Notes under the pieces: generated by a model
What the model saw: only the letters and a program-made list of their open reading frames with translations
The model's database searches: none
What the model was told of the DNA's origin: nothing
Origin: Dehalococcoidia bacterium
GTDB lineage: Bacteria; Chloroflexota; Dehalococcoidia; Tepidiformales; Tepidiformaceae
DNA length: 64,000 bases
NCBI GenBank assembly: GCA_022826585.1
Contig: JAJDUR010000088.1
Span: 35,891 to 99,890, forward strand
Reading direction: 5' to 3'
Made by a program: the position numbers and the translations under genes
In this document: positions 16,236-24,549 of the stretch, piece after piece
Numbering within the stretch: position 1 is the first letter of the stretch
Layout: every line of letters begins with the position of its first letter

Positions 16236-17005
16236 GGCGCCCGCCACCTTCCCCGGCTGATCGCGTCCGCTACCGCCACCACCTTCCGCATCGCCGCCAC
16301 GTCGTGCACGCGCACGATGTCGACCCCCTTCGCGACGGCGATCGCCACCGCCGCCGCCGTCCCCTCCAGCCGCCCCTCGACGGGCGCGTCCAGCACCAGC
16401 CCGAGCGTCGACTTCCGCGAGGGCCCGAGCAGCAGCGGCAGGCCCGCCCCGGCCAGCTCGTCCAGCCGCCGCACGATCTGGAGGTTCTCCTCCGGGGTCC
16501 AGCCGAAGCCGAAGCCCGGGTCGAGGATGATCCGCTCGCGGGGGATGCCCGCCGCCGCCGCGAGCCGCAGGCTCTCTTCCCAGCCCCCCAGCACGTTCTC
16601 GACCACGTCCCCCTCGGGGCGGCCGCGCTGGTTGTGCATCGCCACGAGCGCCGCCCCCCCGGCCGCCGCCACCGCTGCCATGCGCTCGTCGCCGCGCAAC
16701 CCGTTGATGTCGTTCACCATCTCCGCGCCCGCCTTGATCGCCGCCTCCGCCACCTCCGCGTGCTGCGTGTCGATCGAGACCGGCAGGTCCGTTGCCGCCC
16801 GCACCGCCGCCACCGCCGGGAGCGCCCGCCCCGCCTCCTCCTCGAGGGTGACGGGAACGGCATCGGGCCGCGTCGACTCCGCCCCGACGTCGATGATGTC
16901 CGCCCCCGCCTCCGCGAACTCCCGCGCGAGCGCCGCCGCCGCGCTCGCGTCCGCCCCCACCCCGTCGCCGCTGAAGGAGTCGGGCGTCACGTTCACGATC
17001 GCCAT
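16232..17005 (-). CDS. folP: dihydropteroate synthase
   Basis: At least 257 residues. AIVNVTPDSFSGDG, DVGAESTRPDA, VNDINGL, MHN, DPGFGFGWTPEEN, GPSRKSTLG and VRVHDV are the pterin-, pABA- and phosphate-binding motifs. It joins pABA to the pterin diphosphate made by FolK. The ATG at 17005 lies unusually close to the first conserved strand. The upstream in-frame text LELRGRTLEWGARTYL looks like authentic DHPS N-terminus, but about 30 codons upstream show no ATG, GTG or TTG, so the real start may be non-standard or further up, overlapping the peptidase gene. Confidence 0.93.
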   Translation of the reverse strand: MAIVNVTPDSFSGDGVGADASAAAALAREFAEAGADIIDVGAESTRPDAVPVTLEEEAGRALPAVAAVRAATDLPVSIDTQHAEVAEAAIKAGAEMVNDINGLRGDERMAAVAAAGGAALVAMHNQRGRPEGDVVENVLGGWEESLRLAAAAGIPRERIILDPGFGFGWTPEENLQIVRRLDELAGAGLPLLLGPSRKSTLGLVLDAPVEGRLEGTAAAVAIAVAKGVDIVRVHDVAAMRKVVAVADAISRGRWRAP

Positions 17006-17111
17006 CAGGTAGGTGCGCGCGCCCCACTCCAGGGTCCGGCCGCGCAGCTCAAGCGCGGGCGACGGGTAGACGCGGGTAGGGGGACGAGAGGAGGTGGGGA
17101 TGGCGGCCCTC

Positions 17112-17531
17112 CTACGGCTCGAGCGTGAACTCCTGCTCCGTCGCCTCCCCGTCCTCGATGTGGAAGACGCGCACGTCGGGCCGCTCGCGGTTCGCGATGC
17201 TGACCACGATGTGCACGTAGGGCGGCCCGAAGAAGGTGCTCATCATGCGGATGTCCGTCGGGCTGGGCCGGGCGGGGCTGCCCGTGTGCGAGTGGTAGAA
17301 CCCGGCCAGCGAGTCCCCCGCCTCGTCCATCGCCTCCTCGATGCGCCGCTGCTCGCGGAAGTCGATGCTGAAACGGTAGGGGCTCGCCTCGGCGTTCACC
17401 GCCCGGTGCAGCGTCGTGACGCTCCCATCGCGCCCCGCGAGCAGGCCGCAGCACTCGTTCGGCGCGTCCTCCAGCGCGTGCGCGATCATCGCGTCGAGGT
17501 GTTCCTGGCGCAGTTTGATCACGGGAGCCAT
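17112..17531 (-). CDS. JAMM/M67 family metallopeptidase
   Basis: 139 residues. The JAMM zinc motif is complete: Glu in PNECCGLL, then HSHTGSPARPSPTDI (HxH-x7-S-xx-D). Bacterial M67 proteins of this size often release sulfur-carrier proteins from C-terminal fusions or act in cysteine/thiamine sulfur transfer. No ThiS/MoaD-like gene is adjacent, so the partner is unknown. TAGACT lies 6 nt before the ATG. Upstream of folP on the same strand. Confidence 0.9.
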   Translation of the reverse strand: MAPVIKLRQEHLDAMIAHALEDAPNECCGLLAGRDGSVTTLHRAVNAEASPYRFSIDFREQRRIEEAMDEAGDSLAGFYHSHTGSPARPSPTDIRMMSTFFGPPYVHIVVSIANRERPDVRVFHIEDGEATEQEFTLEP

Positions 17532-17537
17532 CGCTTC

Positions 17538-17543
17538 AGTCTA
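17538..17543 (-). promoter_or_regulatory. TAGACT -10 box, leaderless start of JAMM gene
   Basis: TAGACT-N6-ATG on the minus strand; no ribosome binding site in the 6-nt gap. Confidence 0.5.
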
Positions 17544-17549
17544 CCGCCG

Positions 17550-18035
17550 CTACTGGCCGTAGCCCTCGGCCCGCAGCCGCCGCCACACTTCCCCGCTGGC
17601 CGAGTACCGCTCCATCAGGTACGGGTAGACCGCCTTCACCCGGAACAGCGTCTCCATGCACTCCTGCGCCAGGTGCCGGTCGACGACCGTGGGGTGGGCG
17701 TCCGGCTCGACCACGTCGATCGCGAGCCCTTCCTCGTATCCCCCCGGCGCCGCAGGCGCCCCTGCCGGCTTCTCCGCGAGGATGCCCGCTTCCGTGAGCG
17801 ACGCGATCGCCTCCCGCAGCCGGTCCCGGAACGCCACGGTCGCGCGCTCGCCGGCGAGATGCCGCTCCCCCTCGCCCTCCAGCAGCCCGAGCACGCGCGC
17901 CGTCACGTAGTCGACCCGGAAGGTGTCGCTTCCCGCCGCGCGCGCCGGGGGAAGCCCCACGCAGAGCACACCCAGCAGGGCGCGCTCGATGTCGGCAAGG
18001 CTCTCCGGCGCGGGGGAGGGGCGGGGCTCCGTCAT
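17550..18035 (-). CDS. hypothetical protein
   Basis: 161 residues, soluble, mostly helical by composition. ERALLGVLCVGLPPAR and FRDRLREAIASLTEAGILAEKP resemble winged-helix-like or domain-packing helices, and TLFRVKAVYPYLMERYSASGEVWRRL closes the protein. No cysteine cluster or catalytic motif is evident. TACGAT 8 nt before the ATG sets the start. It is upstream of the JAMM and fol genes on the same strand, but each has its own -10-like box. Family not recognised. Confidence 0.75.
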   Translation of the reverse strand: MTEPRPSPAPESLADIERALLGVLCVGLPPARAAGSDTFRVDYVTARVLGLLEGEGERHLAGERATVAFRDRLREAIASLTEAGILAEKPAGAPAAPGGYEEGLAIDVVEPDAHPTVVDRHLAQECMETLFRVKAVYPYLMERYSASGEVWRRLRAEGYGQ

Positions 18036-18043
18036 GCCCTCGG

Positions 18044-18049
18044 ATCGTA
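18044..18049 (-). promoter_or_regulatory. TACGAT -10 box, leaderless start
   Basis: TACGAT-N8-ATG on the minus strand before the hypothetical gene ending at 17550. Confidence 0.45.
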
Positions 18050-18116
18050 GCGTCCGCTCGGGTCGCGCGCTCGGAGGCAGGTGCTACGATCGATCGCTCC
18101 GCGGAGGCGCACGACC

Positions 18117-19022
18117 ATGCAAGGCACAGCCGTCACGGTTCGCGTACCCGCCACGAGCGCCAACATCGGCACGGGCTTCGACTGCCTCGGCCTCGCCCTC
18201 GACCTCTTCGCCTCCATCACCGTCACCTTCAGCGACGCCGAGCAGCCCCCCACGAACGACGTGGGCGAGAAGATGGTCCTCTCCGCCGCCCGCGCCGCCT
18301 ACGAACGCATCGGCCGGCCCAGCCCCTCCGGGCTTTCGGCGCGTTACACCGTCGCCATCCCCCTGGGCCGGGGCCTCGGCGCCAGCGCCGTCGCCCGCGT
18401 CGCCGGCGTCCTCGCCGTCAACGAGCGCGAGGGCCATCCCCTCGAAGAGGACGACTGCCTCGCCCTCGCCGCCGACCTCGAAGGCCATGTCGACAACGCC
18501 TGCCCGGCGCTCTTCGGCGGCGTGCAGGCCTGCGTCGCCACCGACGACGGGTTCGCCCGCGTCGCCTGCCGCTACCCCGGCGACCTCCAGGTCGCGCTCC
18601 TCATTCCCGACCACTCCATGCCCACCCGGGAAGCCCGCCGCCTCCTCCCCGACAGCTACAGCCGCCAGGACGCGATCCACACCAGCAGCCGCCTCGGGCT
18701 CCTCGTCGCGGCCCTCGCCGCCGGCCGCACCGACCTGCTCGACGAGGCCACCCAGGATCGCTTCCACCAGCGCCAGCGCTCCGTCCTCTTCCCGCCCCTC
18801 TACGACGTGTTCGAGTCGGCGAAGGGCGCGGGCGCCCACGCCGCCTGGCTCAGCGGCGCCGGCAGCAGCGTCGCCGCCTTCGCCCCCGAGGGCGTCAGCC
18901 GCGAAGTCGCCGCGGCCATGCTCGGCACGCTTGAGGCCGCGGGCATGTCCGGCCGCACCCTCGTGACGCGCATCGCCGCTAACGGCGCCGAGGTCTCCCG
19001 CGTCGAGGTGGTCGAGGTCTAG
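18117..19022 (+). CDS. thrB: homoserine kinase
   Basis: 301 residues from the ATG at 18117, with GGAGG about 9 nt upstream. GHMP-kinase motifs: VRVPATSANIGTGFDCLGLAL (N-terminal), IPLGRGLGASAVARVAGVLAVN (ATP loop, usually GLGSSAA; here GLGASAV) and AWLSGAGSSVAAFAP (C-terminal). It phosphorylates homoserine on the way to threonine. Neither thrA nor thrC is adjacent. A TACGAT box near 18086 could be the promoter of a short leader. Length fits the family. Confidence 0.92.
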   Translation: MQGTAVTVRVPATSANIGTGFDCLGLALDLFASITVTFSDAEQPPTNDVGEKMVLSAARAAYERIGRPSPSGLSARYTVAIPLGRGLGASAVARVAGVLAVNEREGHPLEEDDCLALAADLEGHVDNACPALFGGVQACVATDDGFARVACRYPGDLQVALLIPDHSMPTREARRLLPDSYSRQDAIHTSSRLGLLVAALAAGRTDLLDEATQDRFHQRQRSVLFPPLYDVFESAKGAGAHAAWLSGAGSSVAAFAPEGVSREVAAAMLGTLEAAGMSGRTLVTRIAANGAEVSRVEVVEV

Positions 19023-19031
19023 CGCCCGGCC

Positions 19032-19700
19032 CTACTCCAGCCGGAACGGCGGGTCGTCGTCGTGGATCAGGAGCAGGGACGCCTCCACCCGCAGGGAGTA
19101 GCGCACGACCGACGCACTGAAGTCGTGCAACGGGCGCGGGTACCGCCCGAACAGCACGATCGAAGCCCAGCCGGCCACGCTGGCGAGCGTGAGCCCGACG
19201 TTGAGGATGGCGAGCCCCATCACGTGCGGGAACAGGCGGGGCAGCCGCAACGCCACGCTGAAGCGGCTGCGAGAGGCGAGCGGCGGAGGCAGCGTCACGT
19301 TCGCGGGGTAGTCCCCGAACCCGAACGAGGGGAACTCGTCCCGCAGCAGGACGCTGTAGGCCACGGCCTTCGCCCGCCAGCTCAGGTAGAACACCGCGAA
19401 CTCGCGCAGGTCCCGTGGCTGGCGTCCGAGGATCAGGATGGCGAACCACGAGGCCACCGTCGCCAGCGCCGTCACCACCCCGAACGCGCCGATCGAGAGT
19501 GGAATCGTGAGCGGGGCCAGGCCCGCCAGGATGAGCAGCGGCGCGACCACCATCCCCAGCAACGACGGCCCGCCCGTGAACAGGAGGTGCGGGATCGCGA
19601 ACAGGAGGCGCAGCCCGCCCGAGAGCCGCCGCCTTCCCTCGTACGCCGGCTCGACCTCGAACGAGACCGGATGCGCCGAACCGTCCCCGCCACCGAGCAC
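19032..19700 (-). CDS. DUF4389-like membrane protein
   Basis: 222 residues from GTG 19700, which has TAGGAT 6 nt upstream. An N-terminal FEVEPAYEGRRRLSGGLRLLFAIPHLLF is followed by strong hydrophobic pairs at about 45-85 and 160-185. The repeated FxxxYPRxLxDFxxxxxRYSLRVxxSLLL pattern is typical of DUF4389 proteins. Function unknown; integral membrane. Converges with thrB. Confidence 0.7.
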   Translation of the reverse strand: MLGGGDGSAHPVSFEVEPAYEGRRRLSGGLRLLFAIPHLLFTGGPSLLGMVVAPLLILAGLAPLTIPLSIGAFGVVTALATVASWFAILILGRQPRDLREFAVFYLSWRAKAVAYSVLLRDEFPSFGFGDYPANVTLPPPLASRSRFSVALRLPRLFPHVMGLAILNVGLTLASVAGWASIVLFGRYPRPLHDFSASVVRYSLRVEASLLLIHDDDPPFRLE

Positions 19701-19706
19701 GCCGCC

Positions 19707-19712
19707 ATCCTA
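19707..19712 (-). promoter_or_regulatory. TAGGAT -10 box, leaderless start
   Basis: TAGGAT-N6-GTG on the minus strand in front of the DUF4389-like gene. Confidence 0.5.
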
Positions 19713-19769
19713 GCAGCGCGACATGGCCCCCTCGGAGATCGGCGTTCGAGCCCCGAGCCTTCGCCCCCC

Positions 19770-21752
19770 ATGAAGCCCATCAGCGCCACCCTCCGCGACC
19801 ACCAGCGCCGCCCCGACCGCCTCCCCCACGTCCGCGTCATCGTGCGCGCCGAACGCTGGGGCGTTCCCCTCCTCCCCTGGGAACGCCTCTACACCGGCGA
19901 CGAGGGCGACTGTCCCCACGCCCTCGCCGTCACCGGCGACGGCGCCGTCATCCGCGCCCGCAACGATGGCGGCACGCTCGCGGTCTCCCGGGTCGCGAAC
20001 CCCGGCGCTGGCTCCGCGTGGGGCGCCTGGAGCGAGGTCGGGGATGCCGAGGACGGCGCTGGGGTAGCCCTCGCCGCCCGCGGAAAGGAAGTGCTGCTCC
20101 TCTCCGTCGCGAGCGGCGGCCGCGCCCTGGCGCTGCGCCGCAGCACCGACGGCGGCGCGACGTGGAGCGCGCCGGACACCCTCGTCCGGGAGAGCGCCGG
20201 CATCGGCTGGGTCGCGCTCGCCGTCCGCGCCTCCGACGGCGACGCCTGCGCCTTCTACACCTCGGGCAGGAACGGGCTGAAGCGCCTCCGCCGCCGCGCC
20301 GGGAGCTGGGACGCCGCCGGCGTTGCCTGGAACCGTGGCGCGGAGGTGGCCGCCCTCACCGGTGTGGGCGCGATACACGACGGCGGCGACTACCGCCTGG
20401 TCGTGAGCGGCCGCGCCCACCCCTCGGGGTCGAAGCACGTCTGGGCCGCCTTCCTCGGCGACACCGGCTTCCCCCCGGACTCCTGGTCCGGCCTCAACGT
20501 CATTGCCGAGTCCGACGCCTCCTCCGCCCGCGAGTTCACTGGGCCCTCCCTGTTCCGGCCCGGCCTCGCCGGCCAGCGCGCCGTCTTCTCCGCCACCGAC
20601 GCGGGCAGCGAGACCCCCGCCCGCGTCTACACCAGCCATCCCCCTGCCTTCGTCCTCGGCAATCCCGACGGCTGGTCGGAGCCCGAGCCGCACGAGGCCA
20701 CGTCCGCCTTCGGCCTCTCCGTGGCCACGCCCGACGCCGCGACCGCCTGGGCCTCGACCCCCGACGGCGTCTGGCGCGCCCGTCTCGCCCCGAACCTCGA
20801 GGTGAGCGAGGCACTTGTCGAGGCCTCCTGGCGCCTCGCCCCCTTCGCGACGCGCGCCAGGGTCGTCCTCGACGACGCCGGCGGCGCGCCGGTCGGGCTC
20901 GCGCCGGGCAGCACCGTCGCGATCTCCCCCGGCTATCGCTCCGCTCCCGGCGAGGCTCCCGAGTTCGGTCTGTCCGTGCGCGTCGTGATCGATCGCGTTA
21001 CCCGCGAGAGCGCCGGCGGGAGGGCGCGCCTCGTCCTCGAGTGCTCCGGCCACTGGGAGCGGCTCGCCTCCTGGCGCGCCTCGCAGGTCTGGCAGACGCC
21101 GGCGGGCGAACGCTCCCGCGGGCGCCTCTTCTGGCTCCTCTGCGCCAGGGCGGGCGTCCGCGCCGGCGGGCAGGGCAGCGCGGAATGGTCCGCGAGCAGC
21201 CCCGCCTTCGTCATCCCGCCCGGCGAGTCCGCCCTCTCCGCCGCCCGCCGCCTCCTCGGCGCCAGCCGCGTCGCCGTCATCTCCGACGGGCACCGCCTCG
21301 ACGTCATCGTGCCGGGCGAGGAGGTCGTCGAGCGCTACGGCCCCGGCGGCCACCCCGTCGACGCCGTCGGCCTCGGCGACGCCGCTCCCGCCACCAACTG
21401 GGTCCGCGCCCGCGGTCCCGCCCACGACGCCGACGCCCACGACTTCGCCAGCATCTACCGTGACGGCCAGCGCCTCCAGCTCGTGCGAACCCTCGATCCC
21501 GGCGCGGAGACGGGGGCGGTCGCCCACGCCGCCGCCTACCTCGAGCAGGATCGCCGCGAGCGCGGAGCCGGCTTCCTCGTCGCGCCCTTCCACGCTGGCC
21601 TCCAGCTCTTCGACGCCATCGCCGTCACGGATGAGCGTCTCGGCCTGCGGGAGCGCCCCTTCCGCATCGTCGAGCTCGGCATGGAGTACAGCCGCCGCCC
21701 CGGCCGCCCTCCCCGCTACGACTCCGTGCTCACCCTCGGGGAGATGCACTGA
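19770..21752 (+). CDS. phage tail/baseplate-like protein with an Asp-box
   Basis: 660 residues from the ATG at 19770; the 896-residue ORF start is artefactual. The N-terminal half is beta-rich and contains RRSTDGGATWSAP, an Asp-box (SxDxGxxW) of BNR/sialidase-type propellers. The C-terminal third (YRDGQRLQLVRTLDPGAETGAVAHAAAYL...LQLFDAIAVTDERLGL...PPRYDSVLTLG) resembles tail hub or late-control proteins of phages and contractile injection systems. No capsid, sheath or terminase gene is nearby. It overlaps the next small gene by one base. The assignment rests on motif memory and needs a profile search. Confidence 0.55.
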   Translation: MKPISATLRDHQRRPDRLPHVRVIVRAERWGVPLLPWERLYTGDEGDCPHALAVTGDGAVIRARNDGGTLAVSRVANPGAGSAWGAWSEVGDAEDGAGVALAARGKEVLLLSVASGGRALALRRSTDGGATWSAPDTLVRESAGIGWVALAVRASDGDACAFYTSGRNGLKRLRRRAGSWDAAGVAWNRGAEVAALTGVGAIHDGGDYRLVVSGRAHPSGSKHVWAAFLGDTGFPPDSWSGLNVIAESDASSAREFTGPSLFRPGLAGQRAVFSATDAGSETPARVYTSHPPAFVLGNPDGWSEPEPHEATSAFGLSVATPDAATAWASTPDGVWRARLAPNLEVSEALVEASWRLAPFATRARVVLDDAGGAPVGLAPGSTVAISPGYRSAPGEAPEFGLSVRVVIDRVTRESAGGRARLVLECSGHWERLASWRASQVWQTPAGERSRGRLFWLLCARAGVRAGGQGSAEWSASSPAFVIPPGESALSAARRLLGASRVAVISDGHRLDVIVPGEEVVERYGPGGHPVDAVGLGDAAPATNWVRARGPAHDADAHDFASIYRDGQRLQLVRTLDPGAETGAVAHAAAYLEQDRRERGAGFLVAPFHAGLQLFDAIAVTDERLGLRERPFRIVELGMEYSRRPGRPPRYDSVLTLGEMH

Positions 21753-21964
21753 TGGCGACCCTGCGAGGGCGGCTCGTGCGCTTCGACGCGGCGACCCGGC
21801 GGGCCGTCGTGCGGCTCGATGGCTCCGCCTCGATGGAGCTGGGCGGCGTCGCCGTGAGCCGCGCCCTCCCCGCCGCCGAGATGGTCGCGGGCCGCACTGT
21901 CCTCGTCGACGCGGGCGACGCCGGCGACCCCGCGGAGGCCATCCTCACCGCCGTCGTCGCCTGA
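21752..21964 (+). CDS. small beta-rich protein coupled to the tail-like gene
   Basis: 70 residues, starting inside the preceding stop (TGATG). MATLRGRLVRFDAATRRAVVRLDGSASMELGGVAVSRALPAAEMVAGRTVLV... alternates short strands and turns, as in small OB/SH3-like folds found next to phage tail-hub proteins. No cysteines or membrane segments. Role unknown; the tight coupling implies it acts with the 660-residue protein, perhaps as a spike or connector. Confidence 0.6.
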   Translation: MATLRGRLVRFDAATRRAVVRLDGSASMELGGVAVSRALPAAEMVAGRTVLVDAGDAGDPAEAILTAVVA

Positions 21965-21987
21965 ATGGTGCGCTCGGGCGGCGCGTG

Positions 21988-21993
21988 TACACT
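21988..21993 (+). promoter_or_regulatory. TACACT -10 box in front of the MFS leader ORF
   Basis: TACACT lies 8 nt before the ATG of the 20-codon leader at 22002, matching the leaderless pattern. It supports an independent transcript for the MFS gene. Confidence 0.45.
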
Positions 21994-22001
21994 CGATTTC
22001 G

Positions 22002-22064
22002 ATGCCCTCGCCCTTGCTCATCGGGCAACCGGGCGGCGACCCCGCACGGGGCGCCCACCGGTGA
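22002..22064 (+). CDS. 20-residue leader peptide overlapping the MFS start
   Basis: ATG at 22002 begins a 20-codon frame (MPSPLLIGQPGGDPARGAHR) ending in a TGA that overlaps the GTG start of the transporter (GTGA at 22061-22064). TACACT precedes it by 8 nt, so ribosomes would load on the leaderless leader and reinitiate at the GTG. It was not in the ORF track. The peptide has no amino-acid run suggesting classical attenuation. Confidence 0.45.
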   Translation: MPSPLLIGQPGGDPARGAHR

Positions 22065-23542
22065 TCCGCAGCCACGCCACGACCGGCCACGGGAGCACCC
22101 TGCGGCGGACCCTCTCCTCCCTCCAGGAGCGCGAGTTCGCGTGGTACTTCGCCGGAAACGCCGCCTTCTTCATGGCCATGCAGATGCAGTTCGTCCTGCG
22201 CGCCCAGCTCGCCTACGACCTCTCCGACGAGGGATCGAAGGCCACCGGGCTCGGGCTGGTCACCCTCGGGGCCGCCATCCCCATGATCTTCGTGGCGCCC
22301 GTCGGCGGCCTCATCGCCGACCGCGTCAACAAGCGCACGCTCCTCATCGTCACGCAGACGGCGGCGGCCATCATCAGCCTGGTCACGACGATCCTCATCC
22401 TGACCGACCTTATGGAGTACTGGTACCTCTTCCTGCTCGCCTTCTCCGCGGGCACCATCTTCTCCCTCAACATGCCCGCGCGGCAGGCGCTCGTGCCCCA
22501 ACTCGTGCCCCAGCACAAGCTGATGAACGCCGTCTCCCTGCAGATGAGCGGCATGAACCTGACCCGCATCATCGCCCCCGCCCTCGCGGGCATCCTCATC
22601 GCCCCCCTCGGCGTCATCGGCGTCGGGGAGAGCGGGGGGCTTGGCTGGGTCTACCTGCTCACCTTCGTGCTCTTCGTGGTCGCCGTCGCCTCGGAGTTCC
22701 GCCTGCCCGTCCACGGCATGCAGGCCGAATCCGGGGAAGAGAGCTTCATCGAGGGGCTTCGCGGCGGCTTCCGCTACGCCATCTCCACCCCCGTCATCCT
22801 CATGCTCCTCATCGCCGGCATGCTGATGCCGTTCTTCGCCTTCCCCGTGCAGGTCATGCTCCCCCTCTTCGCCGAGGAAGTCTTCAACCGTCCGGGAGGC
22901 ATGGGCTTCGGTCTCCTGATGGGCGCCGGCGGCGTCGGCGGCCTCATCGGCACGATCGTCTCCGCCAACTTCGATGGGGTCCCCAACAAGGGGCACATCA
23001 TGTTCGCCGGCGCCGTCATCATGGGGGGATTCCTGGCCGCCTTCGGGGCGATTGGCATCTTCGGCCTCGCCCTCGTCTTCATCGCCGCCAGCAATATCGG
23101 CCAGATGCTCTTCATGTCCTCCAACAACACCGCCGTCCAGACCATCGCCCCCGAGGAGCTGCGCGGGCGCGTCATGTCGATCATGATGATGTCCTTCGGC
23201 GTCATGCCCATCGGTGTGCTGCCCATTGCCTACGCCGCCGACCGTTTCGGCGCGCAGGAGACCGTCGTCGTCGTGTCCCTCGTCCTGCTGGGCCTGCTCG
23301 CCGTCGTCTTCGTGGCGATCCCGGCCTTCCGCAACCTCCGCATCGACGTGCTCGCGCAGGCCGAGCTCTCGCCCGTGCAGGCCGCCACCCTCGTGGCGGA
23401 AGGCAAGATCACCCGCGCCGAGGCCGACCGCCTCACCGGACGGCTGCGCCGCACGCCCCTCCCCGAGGGCACCCGCCGCAAGCGCACGCAGGAGGAGCGC
23501 ATCGAGGTGCCCGAAGGGGCCACCCCCGCGCCGCCGCCATGA
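22061..23542 (+). CDS. MFS transporter
   Basis: 493 residues from GTG 22061; the GTGA overlap with a leader ORF supports this start over the ATG at 21965. Twelve hydrophobic segments fit. VGGLIADRVNKRTLLIVTQ is the MFS loop 2-3 motif (GxxxDRxxRR-like) and PEELRGRVMSI a second cytoplasmic-loop motif, as in the EntS/MFS_3 group of exporters. A roughly 60-residue cytoplasmic tail follows (LSPVQAATLVAEGKITRAEADRL.., SHOCT-like, then a basic, Pro-rich end). The exported compound is unknown. It overlaps the luciferase-like gene by ATGA. Confidence 0.9.
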   Translation: MIRSHATTGHGSTLRRTLSSLQEREFAWYFAGNAAFFMAMQMQFVLRAQLAYDLSDEGSKATGLGLVTLGAAIPMIFVAPVGGLIADRVNKRTLLIVTQTAAAIISLVTTILILTDLMEYWYLFLLAFSAGTIFSLNMPARQALVPQLVPQHKLMNAVSLQMSGMNLTRIIAPALAGILIAPLGVIGVGESGGLGWVYLLTFVLFVVAVASEFRLPVHGMQAESGEESFIEGLRGGFRYAISTPVILMLLIAGMLMPFFAFPVQVMLPLFAEEVFNRPGGMGFGLLMGAGGVGGLIGTIVSANFDGVPNKGHIMFAGAVIMGGFLAAFGAIGIFGLALVFIAASNIGQMLFMSSNNTAVQTIAPEELRGRVMSIMMMSFGVMPIGVLPIAYAADRFGAQETVVVVSLVLLGLLAVVFVAIPAFRNLRIDVLAQAELSPVQAATLVAEGKITRAEADRLTGRLRRTPLPEGTRRKRTQEERIEVPEGATPAPPP

Positions 23543-24549
23543 CCACCCTCGGCGTCCTCGACCAGTCACCCGTCCGCAGGGGAGGGACCGCCGCCGAGGC
23601 CCTCGCCGAGACCGTGCGCCTCGCACAGCTCGCCGACCGCCTTGGCTTCGAGCGCTACTGGGTCGCCGAGCACCACAACACCTCCGCCCTCGCCTCCACC
23701 GCCCCCGAGGTGCTGATCGGCCAGATCGCCATGCAAACCGACCACATCCGCGTCGGCTCCGGCGGCGTCATGCTCCCCCATTACAGCGCCCTCAAGGTGG
23801 CCGAGGCCTTCCGCCTGCTCGAGACGCTGCACCCCGGGCGCATCGACCTCGGCATCGGGCGCGCGCCCGGCAGCGATGCCCGCACCGCCCGCGCCCTCGC
23901 CCCCAGCGGCGTGCCCATGGACCTGCGCGACTTCCCCAACCAGCTCCTCGACCTCTACGGCTTCCTCGCCGACGACTTCCCCCCCGACCACGAGTTCCAC
24001 GGCATCCGGGCCATGCCCCGCCCCCAGGCCATGCCCGACCTCTGGCTGCTCGGCTCCAGCGATGTCAGCGCCGGCTACGCCGCCGAGCTCGGCTGGCCCT
24101 TCTGCTACGCCCACTTCATCAACTCCCACCGCGCCGACAGCGCCCTCGACGCCTACCGCAAGCTCTTCGCCCCCTCGCCCGTCGCCCCCGAGCCGCGCGC
24201 CTCGATCGCCGTCTCCGCGCTCGTGGCCGAGACGGAGGAAGAGGCGGAGCGCCTGAGCTGGAGCCGCTGGGGCTGGCGCCTCATGGGCGAAGCGGGCCGC
24301 GGTGGCATCCCCCCGCCCGAGGACGCCCTCGCCTTCGAGTACACCGAGCCCGAGCGCGAGTACATCGACGTCCTCAAGCGCCGCTCCATCTACGGCGACC
24401 CCGGCCAGGTGCGCGACCGCCTGCTCTCCATGGGCGAGCGCTACGGCGTCGACGACTTCGTCGTCGTCACCATCACCTACGACTACGCCAAGCGCCTGCG
24501 CTCCTACGAGCTGCTGGCCGAGGCCTTCGGCCTCGAGCCGCGCGCCTAG
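23539..24549 (+). CDS. luciferase-like flavin-dependent monooxygenase
   Basis: 336 residues from the ATG at 23539 (ATGA with the MFS stop). LGVLDQSPVRRGGTAAEALAETVRLAQLADRLGFERYWVAEHHNTSALASTAPEVLIGQIA is the classic N-terminus of the luciferase-like family whose members use FMN (YwbN/LLM-like, 'alkanal monooxygenase-like'). RIDLGIGRAPGSD and FGDPxxVRDRL-type C-terminal sequence follow. It oxidises an unknown substrate; co-translation with an exporter suggests modification followed by efflux of the same compound. The 1029-residue ORF in the track has a false N-terminus. Its TAG stop is shared, as CTAG, with the convergent YciI gene. Confidence 0.9.
   Translation: MTTLGVLDQSPVRRGGTAAEALAETVRLAQLADRLGFERYWVAEHHNTSALASTAPEVLIGQIAMQTDHIRVGSGGVMLPHYSALKVAEAFRLLETLHPGRIDLGIGRAPGSDARTARALAPSGVPMDLRDFPNQLLDLYGFLADDFPPDHEFHGIRAMPRPQAMPDLWLLGSSDVSAGYAAELGWPFCYAHFINSHRADSALDAYRKLFAPSPVAPEPRASIAVSALVAETEEEAERLSWSRWGWRLMGEAGRGGIPPPEDALAFEYTEPEREYIDVLKRRSIYGDPGQVRDRLLSMGERYGVDDFVVVTITYDYAKRLRSYELLAEAFGLEPRA

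Noticed and set aside
21716-23626. 636-residue minus-strand ORF
   Set aside because: Antisense shadow of the MFS gene, rich in Gly/Asp/His and without recognisable motifs.
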